From NCBI GenBank assembly GCA_035235625.1, contig CP141145.1, forward strand, positions 19,904,563 to 19,968,562: 64,000 nt of DNA, written 5' to 3'. The position numbers and the translations under genes are program-made. This stretch comes from Saururus chinensis (Eukaryota; Streptophyta; Magnoliopsida; Piperales; Saururaceae). The notes below the pieces were generated by a model. That model saw only the letters and a program-made list of their open reading frames with translations, was not told the origin of the DNA and ran no database searches. Shown here piece by piece: positions 38,072-50,046 of this stretch; the stretch's first letter is position 1, and every line of letters starts with the position of its first letter.

Positions 38072-40523
38072 TGTAATGACCCATTTTTCGGTTACGCTTA
38101 ACCCGGGAGGGTTAAGGGTAATTCGGTAATTTGAGATTAATGTTAAGGGTTTTCATTAGATGAAATACCCATAGCCAGGTAGATCTTGGCATAATGAGCG
38201 TAACGATTTGAAGAACGCGCAAAACGAAGGTTGGGACCGAAAGTGATGACCTCGACAAATGTGCAATATAGGTGGGACCCACTTAGAAAGAGCACGATTT
38301 ATTGCTTTAAGTGGGCTTGTATCGAAGGGCTCGACGATACGAGTCCAATGGTACCTAGAACGAGCGAATCCGAATCCGGGGTAGGGAGATATGCGCGTTT
38401 GAAGATTTGGATTTTTTTAAAAAAAAAAGAAAAGAAATTGGCGGCGCGCGGCTGGAGCGCCGCGGCGCTGGCAGACGCGGGACGCGCACGCCGTGAAACC
38501 ACAGGCGCAGCGGTTACGCGGGCACGACCCGCATCGCGCGCGAGCATGAACTGCGCCGCGCGCATTTTCGGCGGGCGCTGCCGCAGAAACAGCGGCACTG
38601 TCGGTTTTGGCGGCGCGGGGCTGTGGTTTCGGCGGCTATTTAAACCCCATTTCATTCTGTTTTCGAAAGAGATTTTCTTTTCCTCCGTTTCTGACCGTTC
38701 TAAGGCCGATTAAGGCCATTCAAGACTCGTTTCCTACTAAATCAAGCGTGTTCTATGCGATGGAGGGGTCCTTTCTTCGATTCGGAATCCGTATAAAGAA
38801 GAAATGCCCCAAGATAAGGAGAGGTTCTGCCCATTATCCCAAAGCACCGATAAACTTCCTTTTCTCTGTTCTTGAGCATCCCAACTCCGATTTAGTTGAT
38901 TCAAGAGCCGTTCTTGACTAAATTGAGTATGTTCTACGCAATGGAGGGTTCCGTTTTCTGAGTTGGCGATCGTATGAAGAGGAAACGCCCCAAGACAAGA
39001 AAAGGTTCTACCTGTACCGACTAACTTTGTTTTCTCTGTTTCTGGCCATCCCAACTCCGATTTAGTCGGTCCAAGAGGCGTTATTGACTAAATCAAGTAT
39101 GTTCTACACAATGGAGAGGTCTGTTCTTTGATTTGGCAACCGTATAAGGAGGAGATACCCCAAGACAAGGTGAGGCTCCACTCGTGATCCTCGAGCAACG
39201 AACAAGAAAAATGGGCCTGAAGCAAGACGGGATTCTGTTAGCAGTTGCCAAGCTACATAAAGAGAAGTAATCCAGACTAGGGAAGGTTCTGTCTGCCGCT
39301 TACAGGCACAGAAAACGAGAAGAGACTCCGGCAAGGAGAACATTTATACATACATTTTCGGTACAAGATGAGGAACGTGTGGAGGCTAGAGGAAGCTCCG
39401 TCTAATATCTTCGGATTTGAAGGGGAGGATGCTCATGTGAGCAACTCCGTATACCGCTACTATACGAGACATGAGGGCAGTAAGCTTTTCTGATCTCCCA
39501 TTTTTATTATAGAACATCGTGTGTGCTATGCTATGTGCCTATATGCCATGTTATGTGCCTATATGCCATGCTATGTGCGTATATGCCATGCTATGTGCCT
39601 ATATACGATGCTATGTGCCTATATACTATGCTATGTGCCTATATGTCATGCTATGTGCCTATATGCCATGCTATGTGCCTATATGCTATGCTATGTGCCT
39701 ATATGCCATGCTATGTGCCTATATACTATGTTATGTGCCTATATGCCATGCTATGTGCCTATATACAATGCTATGTGCCTATATGTCATGCTATGTGCCT
39801 ATATGCTATGCTATGTGCCTATATATTATGCTATGTGCCTGTATGTCATGATGTGTGCTTATATGCTGTGATGTGTACTTATATGCCGTGATGTGTACTT
39901 ATATGCCGTGATGTGTGTTGTCTCGCTCTATGGTAGAGCGAGACACATGATGTGTGTGTCCGGTCTCGGCTCAGTGATAGAGCGAGCCGGGTGATGTGCT
40001 CAGTCTCGATCCAGTAATGGACCGAGATATGTGTATGAGATTTTGATCCCGCTCTGTGGTAGAGCGAGATGTACGATTTCGTTAATTTATTAACTTCCGC
40101 TTGGCTCCGATATATGATGAGTGTTTGTATACTCCGATTAAATATTCGGAGATATGTATTTTATACGTATAATTTTGTGATGTTTGTTGTATGTAGTAGC
40201 CATTAGGCAGAACTACGTTCGGATCCGATCGTATTGGGATAATATCCAATACGTACGTAGGCAACCAACGGCAAAACAACGTTGGCCCGATCCAAATTAT
40301 TATAATAATATGTTTTATTCTGTTTTACACACGACGAACTATGAAGCTTCGTTGTGTGTACGTGTTCGTTACAACTTAAGTCTACGTACGATGAAGCCTT
40401 AAAGCTCCGTAGTACGTAGACGAACGTTGTACCTCTCGCACTCAGACGATGATTCCTGGCTCAAGGAAAGAGAAAATTTTCTATTAGTGATTTTGTGGGC
40501 CCGGCTCGGGTCGGGTCGTTACA
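38072..40523 (+). repeat. 3' LTR of the LARD
   Basis: It has the same internal order as the 5' LTR, including the GC-rich block, the GGCTATTTAAACCCC box (about 38634) and three subrepeats. The minisatellite is longer (about 19-20 units, 39530-39920), which accounts for much of the extra 131 bp. Confidence 0.92.
39530..39920 (+). repeat. 20-bp minisatellite in the 3' LTR (about 19-20 units)
   Basis: Same unit type as at 33460-33735 (TGCTATGTGCCTATATGCCA). The longer array shows that the two LTRs, identical when inserted, have since changed repeat number. The 110-122 codon open frames over it in three frames are artefacts. Confidence 0.93.
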
Positions 40524-42180
40524 ATATCAAACATCAATCATATTGCCAAGGATGCCTATACCTCACGTCCTTCCTTCAGTCAATGAAGTTTATATATAGA
40601 TGGAGATAGGGTGTGGTGCTTAGTTGGCAAGCCAATCTAGGAAATCCTTGCACTGCATCCCCATGTAATTCAAGGATGTCAATCTTTTAAGCGGCCTCTG
40701 AATGCCAATTTACCATATCTCTCATCTCGGGGGTACGTAAGCCTCCGATCTCCTTGGTACTCGTGGCAGGAATCAGTCATATTGACCAGCCTCACGGCGA
40801 GGCAATTGGTATTTCTCCTTGTCACCGTGCACGACATTTTTGTTGTATGGATTCTTGCCTTCAGCATCAACCTCTAGCTCATTATCTTCAACTTAATCAT
40901 TGGCTAAAGCTAAGTTGGGATTTTGGAGGCTTATAATGGCCTTCAAATTAGCCATCTAAAGCATTAGCCATTCAACTTGTCGCGACAAGCTTGCTACTTC
41001 ATCGCGATCATTAATATCATTAATTCTTACAACACGTCCTCCACACCGTCGGGGCATCATGTTGGTCCTGCGTAGGGCCACGAACTGATGCAAGGATAGA
41101 ACTCATGGAATGAACGACGCTCGACGAATCTAGCTACAGAAGCACACAGCCTTCCTCTCTCATGAACTTTAATCGAAAATTTACAAAGAATAGAGGGAAA
41201 ACGATAGAGAAAGAAATACTCCGTTCTTCTTCATCAATATCTTCAAAATTTTTAAAACTACGACTTCCATGAAAGAGCCAAGTTTTTATACTTCTAATGG
41301 TATAAATGTAAAGAATTGAATCAAATCACTAGCTACTTTAGGACAAACCCATCAAAAGTAGGGAAAATAAACCATAAAATATGTAAATAAACAAAGTAAT
41401 ACGAAATAAAAACTCTTAAGAAATAAAAAAAGTTACAAGAAATCAATCCAAAATTAAATTCTTATCCAAAATAGAATTGAAAGTCATTCTGCTGAAGTCA
41501 TGATCGATCGCTGCAAAGACAGATCGATTGCTATAGCTCTTGTAATTGTCAATCCATCGCTAAACATAAAATTATACATTTTCTTCTTACGATCCCATTG
41601 CTCCATATAGTTCAAAACTAGCAGATTTACATTATAAATGCAACTTAATTGTATCACAAGTAAATTAATATAGATCAATAATGAATGTATAGAACTAAAA
41701 TTCAGCTTCCGGGAAGCATGGCATGAAAGAAGCATACAATTATATGAAATTTTATACATGACTCCTAGCTAATTAGGCTAAGATCATCTGACCCCCTTCA
41801 AAATCCTTGAGCCCACTTAGGCCTATTGAATTCTTATTCTTGTAATTAATCGCTCATTTAAATGCCAGACAATTTAGTAAAAATTTCTTCAAATTCTCGA
41901 ATACCTATGATCAGATACTTCACACTATATTGCAAAAAATAAATTAACTTGGTGCAAATTGAAGAAAATATTTCGGAATTTCTCCCAAATTATATTTTTT
42001 GCTCGGTTGAAACATAAATACCATCTTCAACGATAACATTGTCGCTTTACCAGTACCACAGACAGAGATAAGTACTCGTAGGTGCCTGATGACTGTTATA
42101 TCACGCTGAGAGGAAGAAATATATGAAATCAGTTTTAAAAGGCATTATTTTTCAAGTTTCCACCCATTTCCACTCACTAA
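40524..42180 (-). pseudogene. Gypsy remnant, part 2, and flank of the lipase gene
   Basis: 40524-40560 continues the gypsy remnant of 31854-32018 (anchor ATATTGCCAAGGATGCC against ATATTGCCAAAGACACCC at about 15258). 41080-41560 is collinear with 11940-12380 and ends in GATCGATCGCTGC words. No domain can be read. From about 41780 the sequence is likely the 3' flank of the lipase gene on the minus strand. Confidence 0.5.
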
Positions 42181-42190
42181 ATTATTAATT

Positions 42191-45100
42191 CTAAACAGTC
42201 AAACTGTCCTCCTCGTGGTCCTTCAAACGCCAAGACCCGTCTGCCTCCTGCACCATCCCCTTATTCTTCTCCACCCACCATGCTGCAGGCACCAGATGCT
42301 CCTCCTTCAGGACATCCAAGGACTTGTTCACAAGAGCTACGTCCCTCTTCACTTCCAGCTTAAACCGGCCTTTGCTACCTTGGGTCCCAGCAACCCCATG
42401 CAGGTAGACCTCCAAGTTGTGCCAGCTTAAAATATTGCCGGGACTCTTCAAGTAGTCTGATTTACGGGTATCAATGTCCAACTCCACGCCCACATCAGAA
42501 AATCCAATCAAAGGATAGTTTGGAACAACATCGAGTGCATTTCGAACTCGCAAGAGCTTCGTATCTTCTAATGTGGAGAAGAAACTCCGGAAATCTGAGT
42601 CTCCCACTCGCGGGCAGGCAAAGACGAAGGCTGTTACTGGGAAGGACTTGCGCTGATTGTCCTTGGGCTTGTTCAATCCGTTTACTGCTATGTCCATTGC
42701 GTTTAGAGTGGATAGGGCACCACCTAAGCTGTGTCCAGTTATGGTTATGCTAACCTCTTCGTTCTTGTACTCTTCTACTATTCTTCTTATCTCACTCAGT
42801 ACCTGCAAAGTAGTTTAACATAATTCCTTTCAACCAATTTTGTTTATAGTTACGGTATGTATACTGATAGGGTCACTGCTATGGATAGTAATTAGCTTGT
42901 AAATGAAGGATTGGACCTTCTTTTACTTTTCCCTAGTTTTGTGCTTGCCCCTAGGTGTTAAGTGTTTAATGGAAGCTAAAATTTTAACTCCACTTTCTCT
43001 ATATTAAAAACCTTCTTCTATCTCTCATTAGATAGGGAAAAGTGAATCTTAGTGTTGTTAGGTGTGACTCGCCTTCTCTGTTCAATTAAAGGTAGAATAA
43101 AGTTATTAGTGTAAAAAAAATAGAATAGAAATATCATTTTTCTATACAGAATATTAGCCTTCTATCTATAAATTATATAAACTAGTTGCTTTTGTCAAAT
43201 TATATAAACCGGTTGCTTTTGTCAATTCTACTAATTATGTAATCAAGAAGAAAATGATCTTCCAAGCTTTTCTCTTAGTTTTCAAGGATGCTAGTGATAA
43301 AGAAACCTTCAAACCTAGTTGACATTCTTTTTCTTAATATGTAAGAATTACGCACCCTTAGACACTAAAAGATTCTGTTTGGATTCGTGAAAATTGAGAG
43401 AAAGGGAAAGAGAAAGAGAAATTGAATCTAAGTGAACAAAAAACTAGGAGATTCCTAAAAAAATTTTACTATTTGGTTGTATAAATGATGTTAGAGAAAA
43501 TTTACTGTGACATTGACGGTAACGGTGGTGTAACGGTTGTGGTAGTAGCGGCGGTAGTAGTAGTAATGATGGTGGTGATTGTAGTGGCGGCGGCAATAGT
43601 GGCTGTGGCAACGGCGACAATGGGGACAATAGCGGTGGCGGTAGTGACAGCGGTAGTAGTGGTGGTAACAACGGTGGTGTTGATGGCGGTAGCGGTTGCA
43701 AGGGTAGTGATGGTGGCAGCAGTGGTAGTGGTGGCGACAATGGTGGTAATAGTGGTAGTGGTAGCAGTGGTGGTGGCAGTAACAATGGTGGTGGTGGAGG
43801 CGGTGACAGTGTTGGTGGTGGTGGGCTAAATTTTCATCTATTTTTTCTCAGTTTTTACTCTAGTTTCTATTTCTTCGTTACCAGACAATAGAAACTGAGA
43901 GATTTTAAGAAAATTAGTTTCTTTTCCCCCACTTTCCACCTTTCTTTTCTTCTACTTTCCACTAATCCAAAAAGATGCTAGATTCAACCCTAGACCTTTC
44001 CCACAACCAGGAATGATCCAGCAAGCCCAACTAAGGCTGAATTGGTAGATGCAACACCTTAACATCCACCATTATTTGATACCTTAATCATTCACATACC
44101 ATCACTTGTACCAACAAATAATATGGTATTTTATTCATATCAAGATGAATATGAAATCTGATGCTTCTAATTTTTATATGACGAGCTATTTATTAAGTAT
44201 GTGTAAATGAGCATTTCTGATTATAATAGGTGATTTGCATAGTTATTATAAATTTAGCCTTCTGTTTTAACTTATTTTTGGAAGGAAATTATTTTTGGGT
44301 GGGACTTCATGTAGGTCTTAGCATGCTACATAGAAGCCCTAGTACATAGCTACAGAGTGACCATATCATGTAGCTATGTATCATGTTTGGCCTCTAAGAT
44401 ATTTGCTAAAAATCTATGTACTATAATCATGGACTCTGGTAATGGAACCAGTCAGGCTAAACAATTCCTCTTTGGTATCAAGGGGTGTTTGATTCCTTAG
44501 GACTGCATTATAAGAGAGGCAAAGGCAAAACAATAGAGTTTCCACCAAAATTCTCCAATGTAGGTACAATACACATTATATGCATGAGGTAAAATGCGAC
44601 ATAATCCCTACTGGTGGCTAAAGAAGGGCTTTTGAGGTGTGGGATTAGCTTTTGGTTTCCCATTTTTAATTAAAGTAAATTGTGTAGACGAATTTGGGCA
44701 TGGTGTAGCTAGACAAGTTAGACTCAAGCTGCAGAGTCAATGACGTGGACTTATGTATAATGATGCTTATATTTGCTTTAGTGTTTTTTAGTTTATATAT
44801 ACCAAAACAACAACAAAATTGTATTTGTATTTGAGTCAATTTCTGCCCCATAAGTTCATTAAAAGTGCTTTCAAAAACAATAAAACAAAAAATATAAAAA
44901 ATAATTAATTCCTCATTAACTGCATGACAAGTGCCCATGACCATGCATAGGTATCTAAATGACACATAGAAGCTATCACAATCTTTACTTACCATAAGGC
45001 AAACCCTCTACCATGGTACATAGAAGTTGTAATTAACCCTATGTACCGTGTTAGGAATATCCCATGTGACATAATCATAAGAGGCTGGTCATGTTACATG

Positions 45101-46310
45101 CATCCTTTCTTACATCCCTTGCCTAGGATGGGCATTTTTGAAATTTTAGCAAAGCTCTTCTGGGTATGATGTGCCCATTGCCCTAAAGCCCCTACCAGGG
45201 TGGGAAGAGGGGGTGATACCGAAAACAGTTTCTAAATGTGAACATTAAAACAAGTCTTAGATGCATATACATATAGTCCACATTCAGCTGTTCCTCAGAG
45301 TTACATTTTTGGCACGGGTTTAGACTTGTTTAGCCTGATAAGATTTCCTTACTATGATCAATATTGGGAGGCTGCCACATCATCCAAAGATTGATGTGAG
45401 ATGTGAGATGTGAGATGTGAGAAAAACTTTAGAAACGGACCAACCGATTCTTCCTCCACATGTCCATTAATCATGTGTTGTAAGAGAAACTTAGGGAACA
45501 TGTTAGATCGGTTTCCTAAGTTTCTCTCCCAGCACTCTATTGATCAGACAAGACAAGTCCCAAGTGTGGTTTTACTCCCTACTAGCCATAGATTTGTTTT
45601 TTCTGTTAGATCTTATCCTTAAGGGAAAGTTAAATGAGCAAACTACTGACAAATTAATGTACCTGATCTCTAGCGCTGCTGGTTTTATTGAATGGCGACC
45701 TAGGATCATCCGAAGTGTAAATTGACAACCAGCCCTGGTGAACCTTGGGGTCCTTGCTGCGATCAGAGGCGTTCCCTATCAGCTGCGAGGCTGAAACCAA
45801 AGTAAAATCGAAGTCATTCACCCACTCGATCGACTGCACCGTCCCCCTCCATACCACCACCACATCCCTCCGGCCCAGCTCCTCCACGGCCTCGTCGGTC
45901 GCCACCGCAACGTACCCGATCCAGTTAGACTCCCGGCTCCACGCCTCCTTCGACAGGGACTTGATCACGAACGCATCCGGCACCGGGGCCTTCGATGTGG
46001 CATACAAAAACTTGGTAACTTTGTATCTGTTAGTAGTATTGTCCAGACCCACCTTGCTGAACAAGTCCTCTTTCCCATACCGGCAGCTGCCGGCATACTT
46101 TGACGCCTTCTCTCTGTTGAAAGCATCGTATGCAGCCTGGGCCATGCTGCCATAGAGGAGGAGGCTCCGCCTGAGGTCTATATCTAGAGGTTCAAGGAGC
46201 CCCGTCCAGTTATCCGATCCGTTTATGGTCCTCCATCCTTTGCCTGTTTTCCCTTTCATGCTTGTGATACAAAGTGCAACAGCCGGCCTTGTTATTGCTA
46301 ATTCGTTCAT
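42191..46310 (-). CDS. Class II phospholipase A1 (PLA1-II, DAD1-like acylhydrolase family), two exons
   Basis: Lipase of the alpha/beta hydrolase fold expected to release the sn-1 acyl chain of glycerolipids; class II members lack a chloroplast transit peptide and are mostly cytosolic. Exon 1 is 45663-46310 and exon 2 is 42191-42802. A phase 0 GT-AG junction joins SARDQ to VLSEIRR, giving 419 residues. The catalytic elbow GHSLGG has Ser241. Asp307 ([11 protein letters not shown]) and His351 (EVYLHGVAG) complete a likely triad, and PRVGD follows the family pattern. Exon 1 has the family N-terminus ([31 protein letters not shown]) and VVVVWRGT. Translation may instead begin at the internal Met 18 ([11 protein letters not shown]), nearer the usual family start. 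Exon codons are GC-rich against an AT-rich intron. No damage is seen. Family confidence is high; substrate and pathway (for example jasmonate supply) are not shown. Confidence 0.93.
42803..45662 (-). other. 2.86-kb intron of the phospholipase gene, with inserted repeats
   Basis: Donor GTACAT and acceptor TTTGCAG read on the minus strand. The intron holds a GGN-triplet tract (43490-43830) and sequence at 44290-45130 with words such as 'CTACATAGAAGCCC' and 'CTACCATGGTACATAGAAG' that resembles 9130-9300, so a dispersed element was probably inserted. 43360-43480 is also element-like. No gene is supported inside. Confidence 0.75.
43490..43830 (+). repeat. GGN trinucleotide minisatellite (GGTGGTAGTGGCGG type)
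   Basis: About 340 bp of imperfect GGT/GGC/GTA/GCA triplets on the plus strand. It keeps long open frames on both strands (all-valine/alanine or all-proline/leucine) with no gene features. It lies in the lipase intron and is transcribed as the CCA-rich complement. Confidence 0.9.
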
Positions 46311-46497
46311 TCCTTGCACTCCTCATATTTATAAGTTCTGGATCCTTCAAATGATACCATATCGTAGTTGGTCTGTTAAAAGGGTAGATAGAACTTAACT
46401 GAGTTTGACATCAGAGCGAACAACCGAAAGTTGATGCTGAGTTGTTATGATTGATTGGCAAACGTTTCTTACGTTGGGATTACACCAATTCTGCCGG

Positions 46498-46507
46498 TTA
46501 TATATCA
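46498..46507 (-). promoter_or_regulatory. Putative TATA box of the phospholipase gene
   Basis: GATATATAAC on the minus strand lies about 190 bp upstream of the ATG at 46310. A second AT-rich word, TTATAAATATG (minus strand, about 46325-46335), is too close to the ATG unless translation starts at Met 18. Both are weak evidence. Confidence 0.35.
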
Positions 46508-46510
46508 GTG

Positions 46511-47399
46511 TGATTTGGAAATTTCTGCAGGGAATAACCCTGCTTGCTAACCTATGGCTTGGGCCATTTGGTTAGAAATGCTGCCACAGGAGGATTAACT
46601 TCAAAGGCTAGGAAGAGTCTGATAGCATTACGTACAATCTTCCCTTTTGCTTTCTTTACTGACTAGGCATTACTTTTGTTTGTTATAAGGATGCCATCAT
46701 CAGCTTTCTGGTTGCTTCATATTCGTTTGCAACCGTATGTCAACCTATTTATGCGAAGACAAAACTGCGTGGCCATGGGAAAAAGGGATTTAGCTGTGGA
46801 AATGTTATTAATATTAGCTTTTATACTCTTCCTCTGTTAAATGTCTCATTTCAAACACACATTTATACCACATTGTCTTATTTCTCAATTTTCATACTAT
46901 ATTAATTGCTTTAATAATATATAAATTGAGTATTTTATTTTTTACTTCTCCTACTATGGTAATTATTTTAATAATACTAGCAAGAATGCACACATATTAT
47001 GTATGTAAATACAAATTAGATAAGAAAAAGTAAAATAAATTAGAAATAAAGTATGTATCAAACAAAGGCATCTTTTGCATGTTTTAGTTAAAATACATGC
47101 TTTTGGGAACATAATATAATAAATTACACATAATTATAAGCATTATACAAACCTATATACACTTTGTAGTAGGCCATTTTTGTGTAATTCCTAGAAGGTT
47201 TTTAGAATAAAACTTTTAAGAAATCACACTATCAGCTTATCACTGGCGTATCGGTGACTACGTCAATGAAGCCGGTGGAGTTTGTTACAATAAGAACATT
47301 GTTTGTTATGCGGTTATGAGTTTGAAGAGGCGGTTATACTCCTTAGAAAAGGCAAAGATCACGAAATTGTGGATACTTCAGGATCAAATCCAAAAACTC
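46511..47399. other. Intergenic, AT-rich, nothing recognised
   Basis: Upstream region of the lipase gene grading into AT-rich sequence (46840-47130). The piece at 47220-47400 is more balanced and may be CACTA-internal, but no domain was read. Confidence 0.3.
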
Positions 47400-50046
47400 T
47401 TCCACGTGCATCACTATGAGCCCCGGCTAATAATATAATTTTTTATTATTTAATTATATATTATATTTTAAAAATAATAGATATAAAATAAAATAAATTT
47501 ATTAACGACGCTTACACTAAAACAAAATGTATTATTAGCAACGTTTGCACTAAAATAAAATGTATTATTAGCAATGCTTTTATTAGCGACGCAAATACAA
47601 ACATTGCTAAAAATAACTACTTGCAACGCATAAACAAGTGTCGCAAAAAAGTTAACTATTAACGACACATAACACAATGCGTCGCTAATATTAAAACTAT
47701 TAGCGACACTTTATAATAAACATCTCTAATCATTATGATATCAGCGACGCTTACAATAAGCGTCACTAAAAGATCTATATTTGAAATAAAAAATAAAAAA
47801 ATAAAACTATTAACGACACTTTTTATTAAGCGTTGCTAATAGTTACTCTTTTAGCGACTTAACAAAACTGTCACTAATGATTTTAAATTTAAAATAAAAA
47901 ATAAAAATTTACTACTATTAATGACACTTAATTATAAGTGTCACAAATATTAGTAATAATAACGATGCTTTGTTAAAAGCGTCGCTAATATTGATATTAG
48001 TAGTAATGCATGTAATTAAGCGTCACTAATAGCTTTATTAATTAATATTATTTAATAAATAATTATATAATAAATAAATATTAAAAGTTTTAAAATAAAC
48101 TTCTTAAATATCATATATTTTATTTAATATTTACTATTTGTATATATAGTAAATAAATATTAAATTTTCAATAAAATGTAGTGTCAATAATAGATTAAAC
48201 TTTCACTATTTATATATAATATATTTTATTTCTTAAATTTTATTATTAATTTTTAAATATAATTTATAATAAGAGAGAGTGAAGAGAGCAAGAGAGAGAG
48301 AGAGAAGGAGATTGAGGAGAGAGGAGAGGACAAGAGAGAGAGTGAAGAAAGAGAGAGAGGGAGAGGAAAGAGAGAAAGAGGAGAGAGAGGGTAGCTAAAG
48401 AGAGAAGAGAGAGAGAGGGTGAGAGGAGAGAGGAGAGAGAGAAGTTACGAGAGAGAGAGGGGGTAGAGAGAGAAGAGAGAGTGAGGAGAGAGAGAAGAGA
48501 GAGAGGATGAGGAGAGAGAGTGATAGGGAGAGAGGGTGAGGGGAGAAAAAGGAGAGAGAGGAAGAGAGAGAAAGAGGAGAGAGAGAGGGTAGAAAGAGAG
48601 AAGATAGAGTGAGGAGAGAGAGAGGGTGAGGAGAGAGAGATGAGAGAGAGGGAGAAAGAGGAAGAGAGAGAAAGAGGACAAAGAGAGGGTGAGGGGAGGG
48701 TAGAGTGAGAGGGGAGAGGAAAAATTTTTTAATCATAAATTATTTTTAATTTTTTTTAAAAAAAATTATATTAGCAACGCATATTCTAGTAGCCCAGGTA
48801 GTAGTGACGTATATCATTATGCGTAGCTACTACCAACAACGCATACATGTATGCATCACTACTAGTTTTTTTTAAAAATAAATTAAAAAAAATATAGGGG
48901 AGAGAGAGAGGTTGAAGGGGAATAGAGAGAGAGAGGGTGAGGGGAGAAAGAGGAGAGGGATCTAGAGAGAGGGGACGAGAGAGAGGAAGAGTGAGAAAGA
49001 TGAGAGAGAGAGAGAGGAGAGAGTGAGGAGAGAGAGAAGAGAGGGAGTGAGGAGAGAGAGAGTAAGAAGAGAGAGAGAGAGAGAGATAGTGGAGAGAGAA
49101 GGGGTGAGGGGAGAAAGAGGAGAGAGAAGAGAGAGGCAGAGAGAGAAAGAGGAGAGAGAGAGAGGAGAGAGTGAGGAGAGAGAGATAAGAGAGGGAATGA
49201 GGAGAGAGATAAGAGAGGGAGTGAGGGGAGTGAGAAGAGAGGGAGTGAGGAGAGAGGGGAGAGGAAAAAAATTTAATTATATTTTTTTTAAATTAAAAAA
49301 AATTATATAAGCGACGAATATTAATATGCGTCGTTGTAGCCAAGGTAGTAGTGACGCATATCGTTCTGTGCCATTACTTATGTATGCATCACTACTACAC
49401 ATACATGTATGCGTCGTTACTATTTTTTTATAATAAATTAAAATAAAAGAGATAGGGGGAGAGAGAGAAAGAGGTTGAAGGGGAATAGAGAGAGTGGAAG
49501 AGAGAGAGTGAGGGAGAGAGTGGAAGAGAGAGAGGAAGAGAGAGGGAGAGGAAGAGAGAGAAAGAGGTGAGAGTGAGGAGAGAGAGAGAGAAGAGAGGGA
49601 GTGAGTGAGGAGAGAGGGTAGAGAGTGTGGAGAGAGATACTAGAGAGAGATGGTAGAGAGAGAGAAGATAGACAGTGAGGAGAGAGAGAAGAGAGAGGGT
49701 GAAGAGAGAGAGAGAAAGAGAGGAGAGAGAGGAGAGAGAGAAGAGAGAGACTAGAGAGAGAAGATAGAGAGTGAGGAGACAGAGTAGAAAGAGGGTAAAG
49801 GGAGAGAGGGTGAGGAGAGTGAGAGGGTAGAGAGAGGGGAGAGGAAAAAATATAAATTATAAATGATTTTTACAAGTTTGAAAAAATAAAAAAAATTATA
49901 TTAATGACGCATATTAGTATGCGTCGCTAATAGTCCAGGGTAGTAGTGACGCATAGCTTTATGCATCCCCTCTGTTTTTTTGGCACCTCCCTCCCTTCCC
50001 CTCCCAGCCCCTTCCCACCTCCTCGCTTCGTCCCCCCCCCTTCCAC
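47400..50046 (-). mobile_element. CACTA-type repeat modules with three GA-rich tracts
   Basis: Alternating blocks run through this stretch. The landmark ATGAGCCCCGGCTAATAA is at 47415. Dense TTAGCGACGCTT/AGCGTCGCTAATA motifs cover 47500-48025, and AT-rich sequence follows. GA-rich tracts lie at about 48275-48720, 48895-49265 and 49445-49850. Each tract is followed on the plus strand by AT-rich sequence and a GCGACGCATATTA/TATGCGTCGCTA pair (about 48770-48865, 49310-49425 and 49905-49950). Units resemble those at 30.7 and 62.9-64 kb in inverse orientation. No transposase was read and no intact CACTA termini were found, so it may be an amplified subterminal satellite. Open frames through the GA tracts are artefacts. 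Confidence 0.6.

Larger units (their letters stand above)
32019..40523 (+). mobile_element. Complete non-coding LTR retrotransposon (LARD), 8505 bp, TSD ATATC
   Basis: Two long LTRs, 32019-34339 (2321 bp) and 38072-40523 (2452 bp), start TGTAACGACCC or TGTAATGACCC and end GGGTCGTTACA. The 5-bp target duplication ATATC lies at 32014-32018 and 40524-40528. A primer site and a purine tract flank the 3732-bp core. The core is AT-rich and no gag, protease, reverse transcriptase or integrase motif could be read in it, so the element would depend on proteins from an autonomous relative. The LTRs are clearly similar but differ at many sites, implying an insertion that is not very recent. Strand is set by the order of primer site and purine tract. 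Confidence 0.93.

Noticed and set aside
43444..43829. Poly-proline/leucine and poly-valine open frames on opposite strands
   Set aside because: Produced by the GGN-triplet tract in the lipase intron; no gene structure.
48395..49310. Arg/Glu-rich and Ser/Leu-rich open frames, also at 30842-31183, 59242-59608, 60610-60987, 61195-61458 and 63341-63589
   Set aside because: They are translations of GA- or CT-rich low-complexity tracts.
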